Source of the DNA: Verrucomicrobiia bacterium
GTDB taxonomy: Bacteria; Verrucomicrobiota; Verrucomicrobiia; Limisphaerales; JADLHS01
DNA: 35,852 nucleotides
Direction: 5' to 3'
Assembly: GCA_011525685.1 (NCBI GenBank)
Contig: WYBW01000167.1
Span: forward strand, 1 to 35,852
Below are positions 22,318 through 29,398 of the stretch, piece by piece. A program made the position numbers and the translations under genes. The notes below the pieces were generated by a model. The model made no database searches and was not told where the DNA came from. It worked only from the letters and a program-made list of their open reading frames with translations. Position 1 is the stretch's first letter; each line of letters opens with the position of its first letter.

Positions 22318-23598
22318 ATGCAGCCTGAATCCGAAATCCCGCCCGTCATCTCCGAATGGCAGCGTGCGGCATTGACACCGGTTGCCCCAACGGAACGAAT
22401 CGAAACGCTCGACGCGCTCCGCGGCTTCGCATTGCTCGGCATTCTGGCCGTCAACATGACGCTGTTCAGTTGGCCGGTGTATGAGGTGTTTGTCACCGGC
22501 CGGGACTGGACCTTGTGGCATGACCGCCTGGCTGACTGGGCGGTCCGGTTTCTGGCGGAGGGAAAGTTCTACCTGTTGTTCTCCTTCTTGTTTGGTTTGG
22601 GCATGGCCATTCAAATGGAGCGCGCCGAGGCCCGCGGCGCGGCGTTTAGCGGAAGGTTCAGCCGTCGCCTCACGGTGTTGCTGGGCATCGGCCTCCTGCA
22701 CGCCTTTGTTCTGTGGGAGGGAGACATCCTGGTGTGGTATGCGGCGTTCGGATTTCTGCTGCTGGCGTTCCGGAAGTGCAAGCCCGGGACACTGCTGGTT
22801 TGGGCCGGCGTGTTTCTGCTGATCCCGGTGGCGGTTTACACGTTGATCTGGGCGATGGTCGCCGTCGGCTCCCTGGTGCCGGAGGGCGCCAAGGCCATCC
22901 AGCAGGAATTCGCCCGGGCGGAACAATACTATGCCCAGGTGGCGCGGGAGAATCTTCGGGTCTTCGCCCAAGGCACGGTGGCGGAAATCTTCGCCCAACG
23001 CGCCCGCAACGTGCTCTTCCTCTGGTCATACACCTGGTTCTTCGCGCCGAACTTTTTTGCGATGTTTCTACTGGGCCTTTACGCGGGCAAACGCCGGTTG
23101 CTGCACGACGTCGCGGCGCACATCGGATTGTTCCGCCGTCTGCTGGTGTGGGGACTCTGCCTCGGGTTGCCCGGCAATTTGATCTACACCGTCGGTTTCG
23201 AATTCGCGAATCAGTCCGAGGTGAGTCTCACCTGGGTGATCGCGATGGGAGCGTACGCGGTGGGCGGGCCGGCACTTTGCTTTGCCTACGCCGCGGGAAT
23301 CACGCTGCTGTTGCGGCGGGCGAAATGGGAAAGATGCCTCCGTCCCCTCGCCAGCGCGGGCCGGATGGCCCTGAGCAACTACCTCCTTCAATCGCTGGTC
23401 TGCACGACCATTTTTTACAGCTACGGCCTGGGCTGGTATGGCTCGGTGGGCCGTGCGGCGGGTCTGGGGTTGGTGATGCTGATTTTTGCGGCGCAACTAC
23501 CGCTCAGTGTCTGGTGGTTGAATCATTTCCGCTTCGGCCCGGCGGAGTGGGTCTGGCGAAGCCTGACCTACGGCACACTTCAACCGATGCGCGGGTGA
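22318..23598 (+). CDS. DUF418 family membrane protein
   Basis: 426 residues with about ten hydrophobic helices. The N-terminal segment ERIETLDALRGFALLGILAVN is the standard opening of this family (acyltransferase-3-like fold), followed by FYLLFSFLFGLGMAIQMERAEARG. The C-terminal DUF418 domain runs from about residue 260, with PLASAGRMALSNYLLQSLVCT and the closing FRFGPAEWVWRSLTYG, which is very characteristic. The frame opens at 22207 inside the methyltransferase gene, but ATG 22318 lies after that gene's stop and gives the usual short hydrophilic lead. Family members are proposed transporters or regulators, without a settled function. It begins 34 bp after the methyltransferase stop, so they may share a transcript without a functional link. 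Confidence 0.88.
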   Translation: MQPESEIPPVISEWQRAALTPVAPTERIETLDALRGFALLGILAVNMTLFSWPVYEVFVTGRDWTLWHDRLADWAVRFLAEGKFYLLFSFLFGLGMAIQMERAEARGAAFSGRFSRRLTVLLGIGLLHAFVLWEGDILVWYAAFGFLLLAFRKCKPGTLLVWAGVFLLIPVAVYTLIWAMVAVGSLVPEGAKAIQQEFARAEQYYAQVARENLRVFAQGTVAEIFAQRARNVLFLWSYTWFFAPNFFAMFLLGLYAGKRRLLHDVAAHIGLFRRLLVWGLCLGLPGNLIYTVGFEFANQSEVSLTWVIAMGAYAVGGPALCFAYAAGITLLLRRAKWERCLRPLASAGRMALSNYLLQSLVCTTIFYSYGLGWYGSVGRAAGLGLVMLIFAAQLPLSVWWLNHFRFGPAEWVWRSLTYGTLQPMRG

Positions 23599-23617
23599 AG
23601 CGCCCCGCTGCAACCGG

Positions 23618-24838
23618 CTAAATCTTGATCGGCCGCACGCGCAGGCCGTCCCGGATGCGGTCGCCAGGATAAACCACCACCTCGTCCTCTTCGTTCAAAC
23701 CCTCGAGAATCTGCATCTCCGTGCCGCTGGAACGTCCGACGCTCACCTTGCGCAGCCGCGCCCGCCCGCCCTCCAGCACGAACGTCTGCCACTCGGTTCC
23801 GCGGCGAAACAACGCGCCCGCCGACACCTTCAGCGTCCGGTCGGTTTCCCAAGTCACGATTCGGGCTTCGACGCGGAAATTGTCGCCCAGGTTCACGCGC
23901 TGGTCAGGTGGAGTGACCAGGTCGGCAATAACGTTTACCCGCTGCTCTTCCACCCCGAGTGCCGAGATCTTGGTGAACGCCGCCGGTTCGACCCAGCGGA
24001 CGCGCGCTTCAAGCGGCCGGCTGCCGCCCCATTGCTCCAGTTCCACCTTTGCTCCGGCCTGAATCACCGCGCCATCCCGCGAGAGCACTTCGATCACAAC
24101 CTCCAGATCCGCCGGGTCGCCGACCTCCAACAACGGCGTGCCCGCGATCACTGGGCGCGTGCTTTCCTCGAACACGCGCAGCACCCGTCCTGTGACGGGT
24201 GATTTGACCTCGACCGGCCGCGCGCCGGAATGGGCGCTGCCGCTCGCGAAATCGGCCAGTTCGGCTTCGGCCTGCCGCAGCGCGCTTTCCGCGGCGGCCT
24301 TTTCGCGCGCGGCGGAGATCTCGCGCCACTGGGCCAGTTCGAGTTCCTGCTCGGAAACGGTGCCTTCCGTGTAAAGCCTTTCGCTTCGCTTCCACTCGCT
24401 GAGTGCAAAGTCGTGGGTGGCGCGGGCCTTCTCGAGGTTGGCCGCCGCCGCGTCTCGTCGCGCTTCCGCCGCGCTGCGTGTCCGCGGGTCCAGGGGCGTG
24501 GAGGCCGGCGGATCAATCACCGCCAGCACGGTTTCGCCGGCCAGCACCGCCGCTCCGGGCTTGAAGGGCACGCGCCGGAGCTGGCCGGTCACTGTCGCGG
24601 AAATGACAAACCGCTCCTTGATCCGCGTTTCTCCCTCCTCGTTCACCGTGGCGCGCAGGGGGCCGGAAACCACTTTCGCCGTTTCCACCGGTATCGGCTG
24701 CGGCCAGAGGCCGAAAACAATCAGCCCCAGCAGGACCAGCGCGCCCGCGTACGGAATCCAACGGCGCGGGCGGCGACGCTGGTTGTTGCGTCGCTCGCCA
24801 GGTTGTCTGGCGTTGTCTGACTTGATACTGGCATCCAT
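23618..24838 (-). CDS. MFP/HlyD-type periplasmic adaptor of an ABC export system
   Basis: 406 residues: a basic N-terminus rich in Arg and Asn, one membrane anchor (about 27-47, WIPYAGALVLLGLIVFGLWP), and a barrel/lipoyl half (VSGPLRATVNEEGETRIKERF and VTGQLRRVPFKPGAAVLAGE). An alpha hairpin rich in Ala, Glu and Arg follows (about 120-200), with typical LYTEGTVSEQELELAQ, then the second lipoyl half VKSPVTGRVLRVFEEST and beta domains ending LRVRPIKI. This is the membrane fusion protein build (MacA/HlyD class) that links an inner-membrane ABC transporter to an outer-membrane channel. It is the last gene of a three-gene unit with the permease and ATPase; 93 bp containing a hairpin separate it from the permease. 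No outer-membrane factor gene is in the window. Cargo unknown. Confidence 0.88.
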   Translation of the reverse strand: MDASIKSDNARQPGERRNNQRRRPRRWIPYAGALVLLGLIVFGLWPQPIPVETAKVVSGPLRATVNEEGETRIKERFVISATVTGQLRRVPFKPGAAVLAGETVLAVIDPPASTPLDPRTRSAAEARRDAAAANLEKARATHDFALSEWKRSERLYTEGTVSEQELELAQWREISAAREKAAAESALRQAEAELADFASGSAHSGARPVEVKSPVTGRVLRVFEESTRPVIAGTPLLEVGDPADLEVVIEVLSRDGAVIQAGAKVELEQWGGSRPLEARVRWVEPAAFTKISALGVEEQRVNVIADLVTPPDQRVNLGDNFRVEARIVTWETDRTLKVSAGALFRRGTEWQTFVLEGGRARLRKVSVGRSSGTEMQILEGLNEEDEVVVYPGDRIRDGLRVRPIKI

Positions 24839-24908
24839 GCAATTTCGATTTTCCGCGCGCCCGGCTCACTTGCCCGTAAAGTTCTTTGCTTTTCCGCGCC
24901 GCCCGCTT

Positions 24909-24929
24909 GGACAGGCTGGAAGCCTGTCC
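24909..24929. repeat. Perfect 9-bp hairpin with GGA centre
   Basis: GGACAGGCT (24909-24917), GGA (24918-24920), AGCCTGTCC (24921-24929): a perfect inverted repeat in the 93-bp spacer between the permease and adaptor genes, only two bases after the permease stop codon. No T-run follows, so it is not a plain Rho-independent terminator. It may shape mRNA ends or stability inside the operon. Its build, arms around a TCC/GGA centre, is the same as the four small palindromes at 31743-31843. Confidence 0.6.
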
Positions 24930-24931
24930 CA

Positions 24932-27301
24932 CTACTCCGGCGCCTTCAGCGCGCCCACGAGATTCAATTGGTTGAGTTTCCGCAAGACAAACAACGCTGA
25001 CAATGCCGAAGCGATGGTGACCACCAGCACCGCAAAGGAATAGTTCCCCAAGGTCAGCACCAGCGGCAGGCGCACGGTTTCCGTGTTGACCTGCTTGAGA
25101 ATCGCCGTGGCGAAACCCGTGCCCAGCAGCAGGCCGATCGGCACGGCAATCAACGCCAGGATCACCAGTTCCGTCACCAGCACCCCGCCGACCTCGCGGC
25201 GCGAAAAGCCGACCACCCTCAGCGTCGCCAGTTCGCGCGCCCGTTCGGCCAGTGAAATCCGGGCGTTGTTATACACCACGCCAAAGGCGACCACCGTGGC
25301 GAACACCAGATAAATTGTCTGAATCAGACCGATGCTCGCCGCCGTCGTCTTGCGGAAGTTGGCCCGCAACGAATCCTTGATCGCCAGCCAGCTCACGCGC
25401 GGGACCTCTTTCAGCGAGCGGTAGAATTCACTCCGCCGCGCGCCATCGAGCGTCACGCCGGCGCCGCTGATGATGTCGCCCTCGCCCAGCAACCGGTTCA
25501 ACGCCTGGAGGTCCATGTAGGCGGCCACACCCGCGAAATCCTGCGCCAGCGCCACCAACGGCACGGTTCGCACCGGCCGTTTTCCCTCGAGCACTTCCAC
25601 GATCAGTTCATCACCCACGCGCGCGCCGAGCACCTCGGCGAGTTTGGCGGAGACGATCAGGCCGTGTGGCGGAAGCGGGATTTCCTTCGTCTGAAAATCC
25701 ACCACCCGACCCAGCGCGCCATCGGCCGGCATGCCCTGAATCGCAATTTGCCGGCTGCGATTGCCGAAGCGAAGCCGGGCGAACGCATAGCGAAACGGCT
25801 CCACCGACACCACGCCAGGCAATTGCTCGAACCGATGCCGCACGCTGATGCTCGACGGCTCGGTCAGGCCGATGTCCACGTCCTGCCGCTCGAGCACGTC
25901 CCATTGAAAATCCATCACCTCGCTCACGCCATCGCGGAAAGCGTTTGGCACGATGAGGATTCCCGTGGCCAGCGCCAGTCCCGCCACGGTGAACAACGCC
26001 TGCATGGGTTTGCGCTCCACATTGCGCACGGCGATGCGGAACGTGTGCGAGAGCAGGTGCGCGACCCCGGTCTTCTCGACCAACGCGGGCCGGTAGTTGG
26101 CCGGCGGCTCGGGACGCATCGCTTCCGCCGGGGGCAGCCGCGCCGCCCGCCGCACCGCGCCGAACACGCCCACCGCCGCCGCGCCGGCACACACCAACAA
26201 CGCCAGCGCCAGCGCCGAGCGATCCAGTCGAAAGTTCAACTCCGGGAAGCGGAAAAACAGGTGGTACATGTCCACGATCCGGTGCCCCAGAAAGATGCCG
26301 CCCAGCCAGCCCAGCACCGTCCCGATGGCCACCATTACGAACGCAAACTTGAGATAGTGAAAGGCGATCTGCCGGTTCGTGAACCCAAATGCTTTCAGAA
26401 TGGCAATCTGTTCGCGCTGCAAATTCAACAGCCGGCTCAGGACGGCGTTGGTCATGAACGCCGCCACGCTCAGAAACACCACCGGAAAACCGATGGCCAG
26501 CGTGTGCAGCACCCGGATTTCATCCGAGACGCGGATGTGCGAGGGATGGTCCGCACGCCCGTAGGCGCCGCGTCCGCCGTAAGGCTCGAGTAAATCGTCC
26601 AGCGCCGCGATGACCGGGCGCGCCGAGGCGCCGGGGGATAGCGTGAGCGAAAGGTAATTGAACGCTCCATCCAGGTCGTAAGCCGAGGCCAGTTCCTGAT
26701 AGGGCATCCAAAAGATGCCGTAGGTGCGGTTGTCCGGGAGCGCGGCGCCGGGCCGTGATTCGAAGATGAACTCCGGAGAGAGCACGATGCCGGCAACGCG
26801 AAACTGCTCCCGGCGTCCGTTGAGCAGCAGCGCGAGCCGGTCGCCAATTTTCAGTTCGTTGGCCTCCGCGAAGGCCTCGCCCACGAGCAACTCGCGGCGG
26901 CTGCCGGGTTTGAGCCATTCGCCCGCGCGCAGAAACAGCCGGTTCAACTGCGGCTCGGCGAAGTCCGGCAGCGACCGCACCTGGCCGCTGGCCGGTTCGT
27001 CCATCTCGGGCAGGTCCAGCGTGACCTGCACCGAGATCGCCGGTTGCACGGTCGCCACGCCGGGAATTTCCGCCACCCGCAGCGCAATCGAGTCCGGCGC
27101 CCGCTTCAGGTGGGCGAACACCTCAGCAAACCGGTTGCCCTCGTAATACTCGCGGCGCGTGGTCTCCAGCGAATGAATCAGGCTGCGCGCCATGATCATC
27201 ATGGCCAGTCCGCAACCCATGACCAGCGCCACCGCCAGCACCTGGCCGGTCATGCGCCGAAGGTCGCGCCAGAGTTTGCGATCCAGGTGCGAGATCATCA
27301 C
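24932..27301 (-). CDS. ABC transporter permease, FtsX/MacB type with two FtsX domains
   Basis: 789 residues. An N-terminal membrane helix (about 18-42, VLAVALVMGCGLAMMIMARS) is followed by a large extracytoplasmic MacB-PCD-like domain (to about 270), an FtsX domain of three helices (about 275-390, with LQREQIAILKAFGFTNRQIAFHYL), a second anchor near 440-460 (FTVAGLALATGILIVPNAF) and a second extracytoplasmic domain. A final FtsX domain (about 665-785) contains SLAERARELATLRVVGFSRREVGGVL. The two LKAFGFT/LRVVGFS coupling loops contact the ATPase. The start overlaps the ATPase stop (ATGA at 27298-27301). As a tandem-FtsX protein it is one polypeptide with two permease halves. It probably moves a lipophilic or peptide substrate outward, driven by ATP, with the adaptor gene downstream. 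Confidence 0.9.
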   Translation of the reverse strand: MMISHLDRKLWRDLRRMTGQVLAVALVMGCGLAMMIMARSLIHSLETTRREYYEGNRFAEVFAHLKRAPDSIALRVAEIPGVATVQPAISVQVTLDLPEMDEPASGQVRSLPDFAEPQLNRLFLRAGEWLKPGSRRELLVGEAFAEANELKIGDRLALLLNGRREQFRVAGIVLSPEFIFESRPGAALPDNRTYGIFWMPYQELASAYDLDGAFNYLSLTLSPGASARPVIAALDDLLEPYGGRGAYGRADHPSHIRVSDEIRVLHTLAIGFPVVFLSVAAFMTNAVLSRLLNLQREQIAILKAFGFTNRQIAFHYLKFAFVMVAIGTVLGWLGGIFLGHRIVDMYHLFFRFPELNFRLDRSALALALLVCAGAAAVGVFGAVRRAARLPPAEAMRPEPPANYRPALVEKTGVAHLLSHTFRIAVRNVERKPMQALFTVAGLALATGILIVPNAFRDGVSEVMDFQWDVLERQDVDIGLTEPSSISVRHRFEQLPGVVSVEPFRYAFARLRFGNRSRQIAIQGMPADGALGRVVDFQTKEIPLPPHGLIVSAKLAEVLGARVGDELIVEVLEGKRPVRTVPLVALAQDFAGVAAYMDLQALNRLLGEGDIISGAGVTLDGARRSEFYRSLKEVPRVSWLAIKDSLRANFRKTTAASIGLIQTIYLVFATVVAFGVVYNNARISLAERARELATLRVVGFSRREVGGVLVTELVILALIAVPIGLLLGTGFATAILKQVNTETVRLPLVLTLGNYSFAVLVVTIASALSALFVLRKLNQLNLVGALKAPE

Positions 27302-28083
27302 CAGTTCAAGGCGCTGACCGGCGCGCGCTTGGAGTTGCGGCGCTCGTGGTGAACGCGCCCGTCCGAAAAGTGAATCACCCGGTCCGCCATGTCGGCCATG
27401 ATGGCGTTGTGGGTGATGATGACGGTGAGCGTGCCGAGTTCGCGGTTCACCCGCTCGATGGCATCCAGCACGACGATGCCCGTGCGCACGTCCAGCGCGC
27501 CGGTCGGTTCGTCGCAGAGCAGAACCTCCGGCCGTTTGGCAATGGCCCGGGCAATCGCCACACGCTGTTGTTCGCCGCCCGAGAGTTGCGCGGGGAAATG
27601 GTCCAGCCGTTCGCCCAGGTTCACCAGTTCCAGCGCCTCCTCGGCGGGCATCGGATCGCGCGCGATCTCCGTGATCAATGCCACGTTCTCGAGCGCTGTC
27701 AGGCTCGGGATCAGATTGTAGAACTGGAAGATGAACCCCACGCTCTCACGGCGGTAACGTGTAAGAAAGTCCTCGTCCGCGCTCGTCAGGTCCATGTCGC
27801 GGTAACGGAGTTCCCCCGAAGTCGGCACATCCAACCCGCCAAGGTTGTTGAGCAAGGTGGTCTTGCCACTGCCCGAAGGTCCGAGCAACACCACCAATTC
27901 GCCCTCGTAAAGGTCCAGGTCCACTCCCGCCAGCGCGTGAACTTCCGCCTCGCTGGTGCCGTACGTCTTGGTCAAACCCCGCACGCGGAACATTTCGGCG
28001 CGCGTGGAGGTGGAGGAAGAATCAACATCCGCGAACATCGTCAGCAGGTTGGGGGTCGCCTCCCCGCCCGTCAAGGCGTTCAC
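27298..28083 (-). CDS. ABC transporter ATP-binding protein (MacB/LolD class)
   Basis: 261 residues with all nucleotide-binding motifs: Walker A GPSGSGKT (68-75), Q-loop Gln120 in FIFQFYNLIPSLTALENV (the typical MacB/LolD stretch), signature LSGGEQQRVAIARA (167-180), Walker B VLLCDEPTGALD (187-198) and H-loop His225 in VIITHN. It powers the FtsX-type permease encoded immediately downstream, whose start overlaps its stop. The N-terminal 30 residues before MFRVRGLTKTYG are poorly conserved in the family; ATG at 28038 or 27993 would give a more usual start, and 28083 is only the outermost choice. First gene of the three-gene export operon. Confidence 0.92.
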   Translation of the reverse strand: MNALTGGEATPNLLTMFADVDSSSTSTRAEMFRVRGLTKTYGTSEAEVHALAGVDLDLYEGELVVLLGPSGSGKTTLLNNLGGLDVPTSGELRYRDMDLTSADEDFLTRYRRESVGFIFQFYNLIPSLTALENVALITEIARDPMPAEEALELVNLGERLDHFPAQLSGGEQQRVAIARAIAKRPEVLLCDEPTGALDVRTGIVVLDAIERVNRELGTLTVIITHNAIMADMADRVIHFSDGRVHHERRNSKRAPVSALNW

Positions 28084-28144
28084 GGATGCGCCAACCGCCT
28101 CCGAGGGCCGCCCGATTCAAATGCGCAAGTGTTTGCGTGAACAT

Positions 28145-28262
28145 CCGAGATCCGAAAGCCGAAGGCCGGAAGCATCCCGACATCCGAAGCCCGAATAGGT
28201 TGCCTATCCAATCGTGGCCTTGTCGTTCGGACTTCGGGCTTCGGGTTTCTTTCGGATCTCGG
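28145..28262. repeat. Long nested inverted repeat built of TCCGAA/CCCGAA words
   Basis: CCGAGATCCGAAAG (28145-28158) is a perfect inverted copy of 28249-28262, and CCGAAGCCCGAA (28184-28195) of 28233-28244. The arms are made of repeated TCCGAA, CCCGAA and GCCGAA words, and the words go on in inverted form to about 28280. The whole can fold into one long stem-loop in the 360-bp gap 28084-28443, between the ATPase start and the hydrolase stop. No gene is believed inside. It looks like an interspersed element of a second family, different from the CCCTC-type REPs near the left end. Confidence 0.7.
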
Positions 28263-28443
28263 CATTTCGGGTTTCGGACTTCAGCCAAAATCAGCGGTGT
28301 GCTTTCGATATGCAGCGGCCCTGTCACGGTCGCCCCCGCCTCATCCCAGTCCAGCTCCCACTCTCAACCCGAATCGGAATCTCGCGTGGATTCGGCGGCG
28401 GGATCAGGATCAAGAGCAAGATGAGGAACGCGCGCGCCCTCGA

Positions 28444-29361
28444 TCATTTTTCGGGTCGCAAATGCTGATCGAACCAACCGGCAAACTTTCGGATGTCCCA
28501 CAGCATGGTCAACCAACCGTGCCCGCCGCCGCGATGCACCACAATTTTCGCCGGGCGGCCAACCGCGCGGGTCTTTTCCTCGAACCATTCGGATTGTTCC
28601 AACGGCGTCAAGGTGTCGGCATCGCCGTGGTGAATGAGAATGGGCGGCAGGTTCGTGGTGACGTGATAGATCGGGGAGGTTTCCCGTCCGATAACCTGCC
28701 AGACCGCCATGTTCGTTGACTCCGGACCGAACGCCCGGCGAAAACTCTTCGGCGGCCCGCCGTCGCCGAGGTTCTCCGTTGATTTGCCAAGATTCAGCAA
28801 ATCGGTGACCGGAAAGAAGATCGCCACCGCCTGCACGGCACTGCTTTCGCGGTCCACAGGATCGGGCGCGTTCTCCGGGCCGGGGCCGCCACGGGTGGCG
28901 AGCATCAGGCTCAAATGCCCGCCCGCGCTGCCGCCGCTCACCCCGAGGCCTTGCGGATCTACCCCGTATTCCCTGGCATGATGCCGCACGAAGCGCACGG
29001 CGCGGTGCATGTCCTCGATGATCTCCATCACGCTCGCCTCCGGTTGCGAAACGTGATAGATGGCAAACACGGTGTAACCTCGCCGGAGCAGCGGCGCGGC
29101 GAGCCAGGCACCGAACTCGCCGGGCTTGCCTGATTTCCAACCGCCGCTCACCAGCACCAGCACGCCCAGGCCATTTGGCTTGGCCGGTTGGATCATGTCC
29201 AGAGCAAGCTCGCGGTCGCCCCGCTGGCCATAGACAATCGCGTTCGTGCGCTGCACCTTGGGATGCAGATACCACCAGGCCGAGCCGGCCACCAGCGCCA
29301 CCACCGCGACCACGCACAGACACGTCCAAAGAATCCACCGAAGCAGGCGACGAAATGTCAT
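28444..29361 (-). CDS. Membrane-anchored alpha/beta hydrolase (esterase/BD-FAE-like)
   Basis: 305 residues. An N-terminal signal-anchor helix (about 10-30) is followed by an alpha/beta hydrolase domain: LVLVSGGWKSGKPG (strand plus oxyanion region), nucleophile elbow GVSGGSAGGHL with Ser145, FFPVTDLLNLG, then ILIHHGDADTLTPL with catalytic Asp247 or 249, and GGGHGW with His281. The Gly-Gly-Ser-Ala-Gly-Gly elbow and the overall order match the esterase/lipase and feruloyl-esterase-like families. It should act outside the cytoplasm on an ester. It lies 37 bp downstream of the spermidine-synthase-like gene, same strand, so co-transcription is likely. The substrate cannot be read. Confidence 0.87.
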   Translation of the reverse strand: MTFRRLLRWILWTCLCVVAVVALVAGSAWWYLHPKVQRTNAIVYGQRGDRELALDMIQPAKPNGLGVLVLVSGGWKSGKPGEFGAWLAAPLLRRGYTVFAIYHVSQPEASVMEIIEDMHRAVRFVRHHAREYGVDPQGLGVSGGSAGGHLSLMLATRGGPGPENAPDPVDRESSAVQAVAIFFPVTDLLNLGKSTENLGDGGPPKSFRRAFGPESTNMAVWQVIGRETSPIYHVTTNLPPILIHHGDADTLTPLEQSEWFEEKTRAVGRPAKIVVHRGGGHGWLTMLWDIRKFAGWFDQHLRPEK

Positions 29362-29398
29362 GCGGCCAGAATAATCAGGGTGCGCGGCCTTGGCGAGA

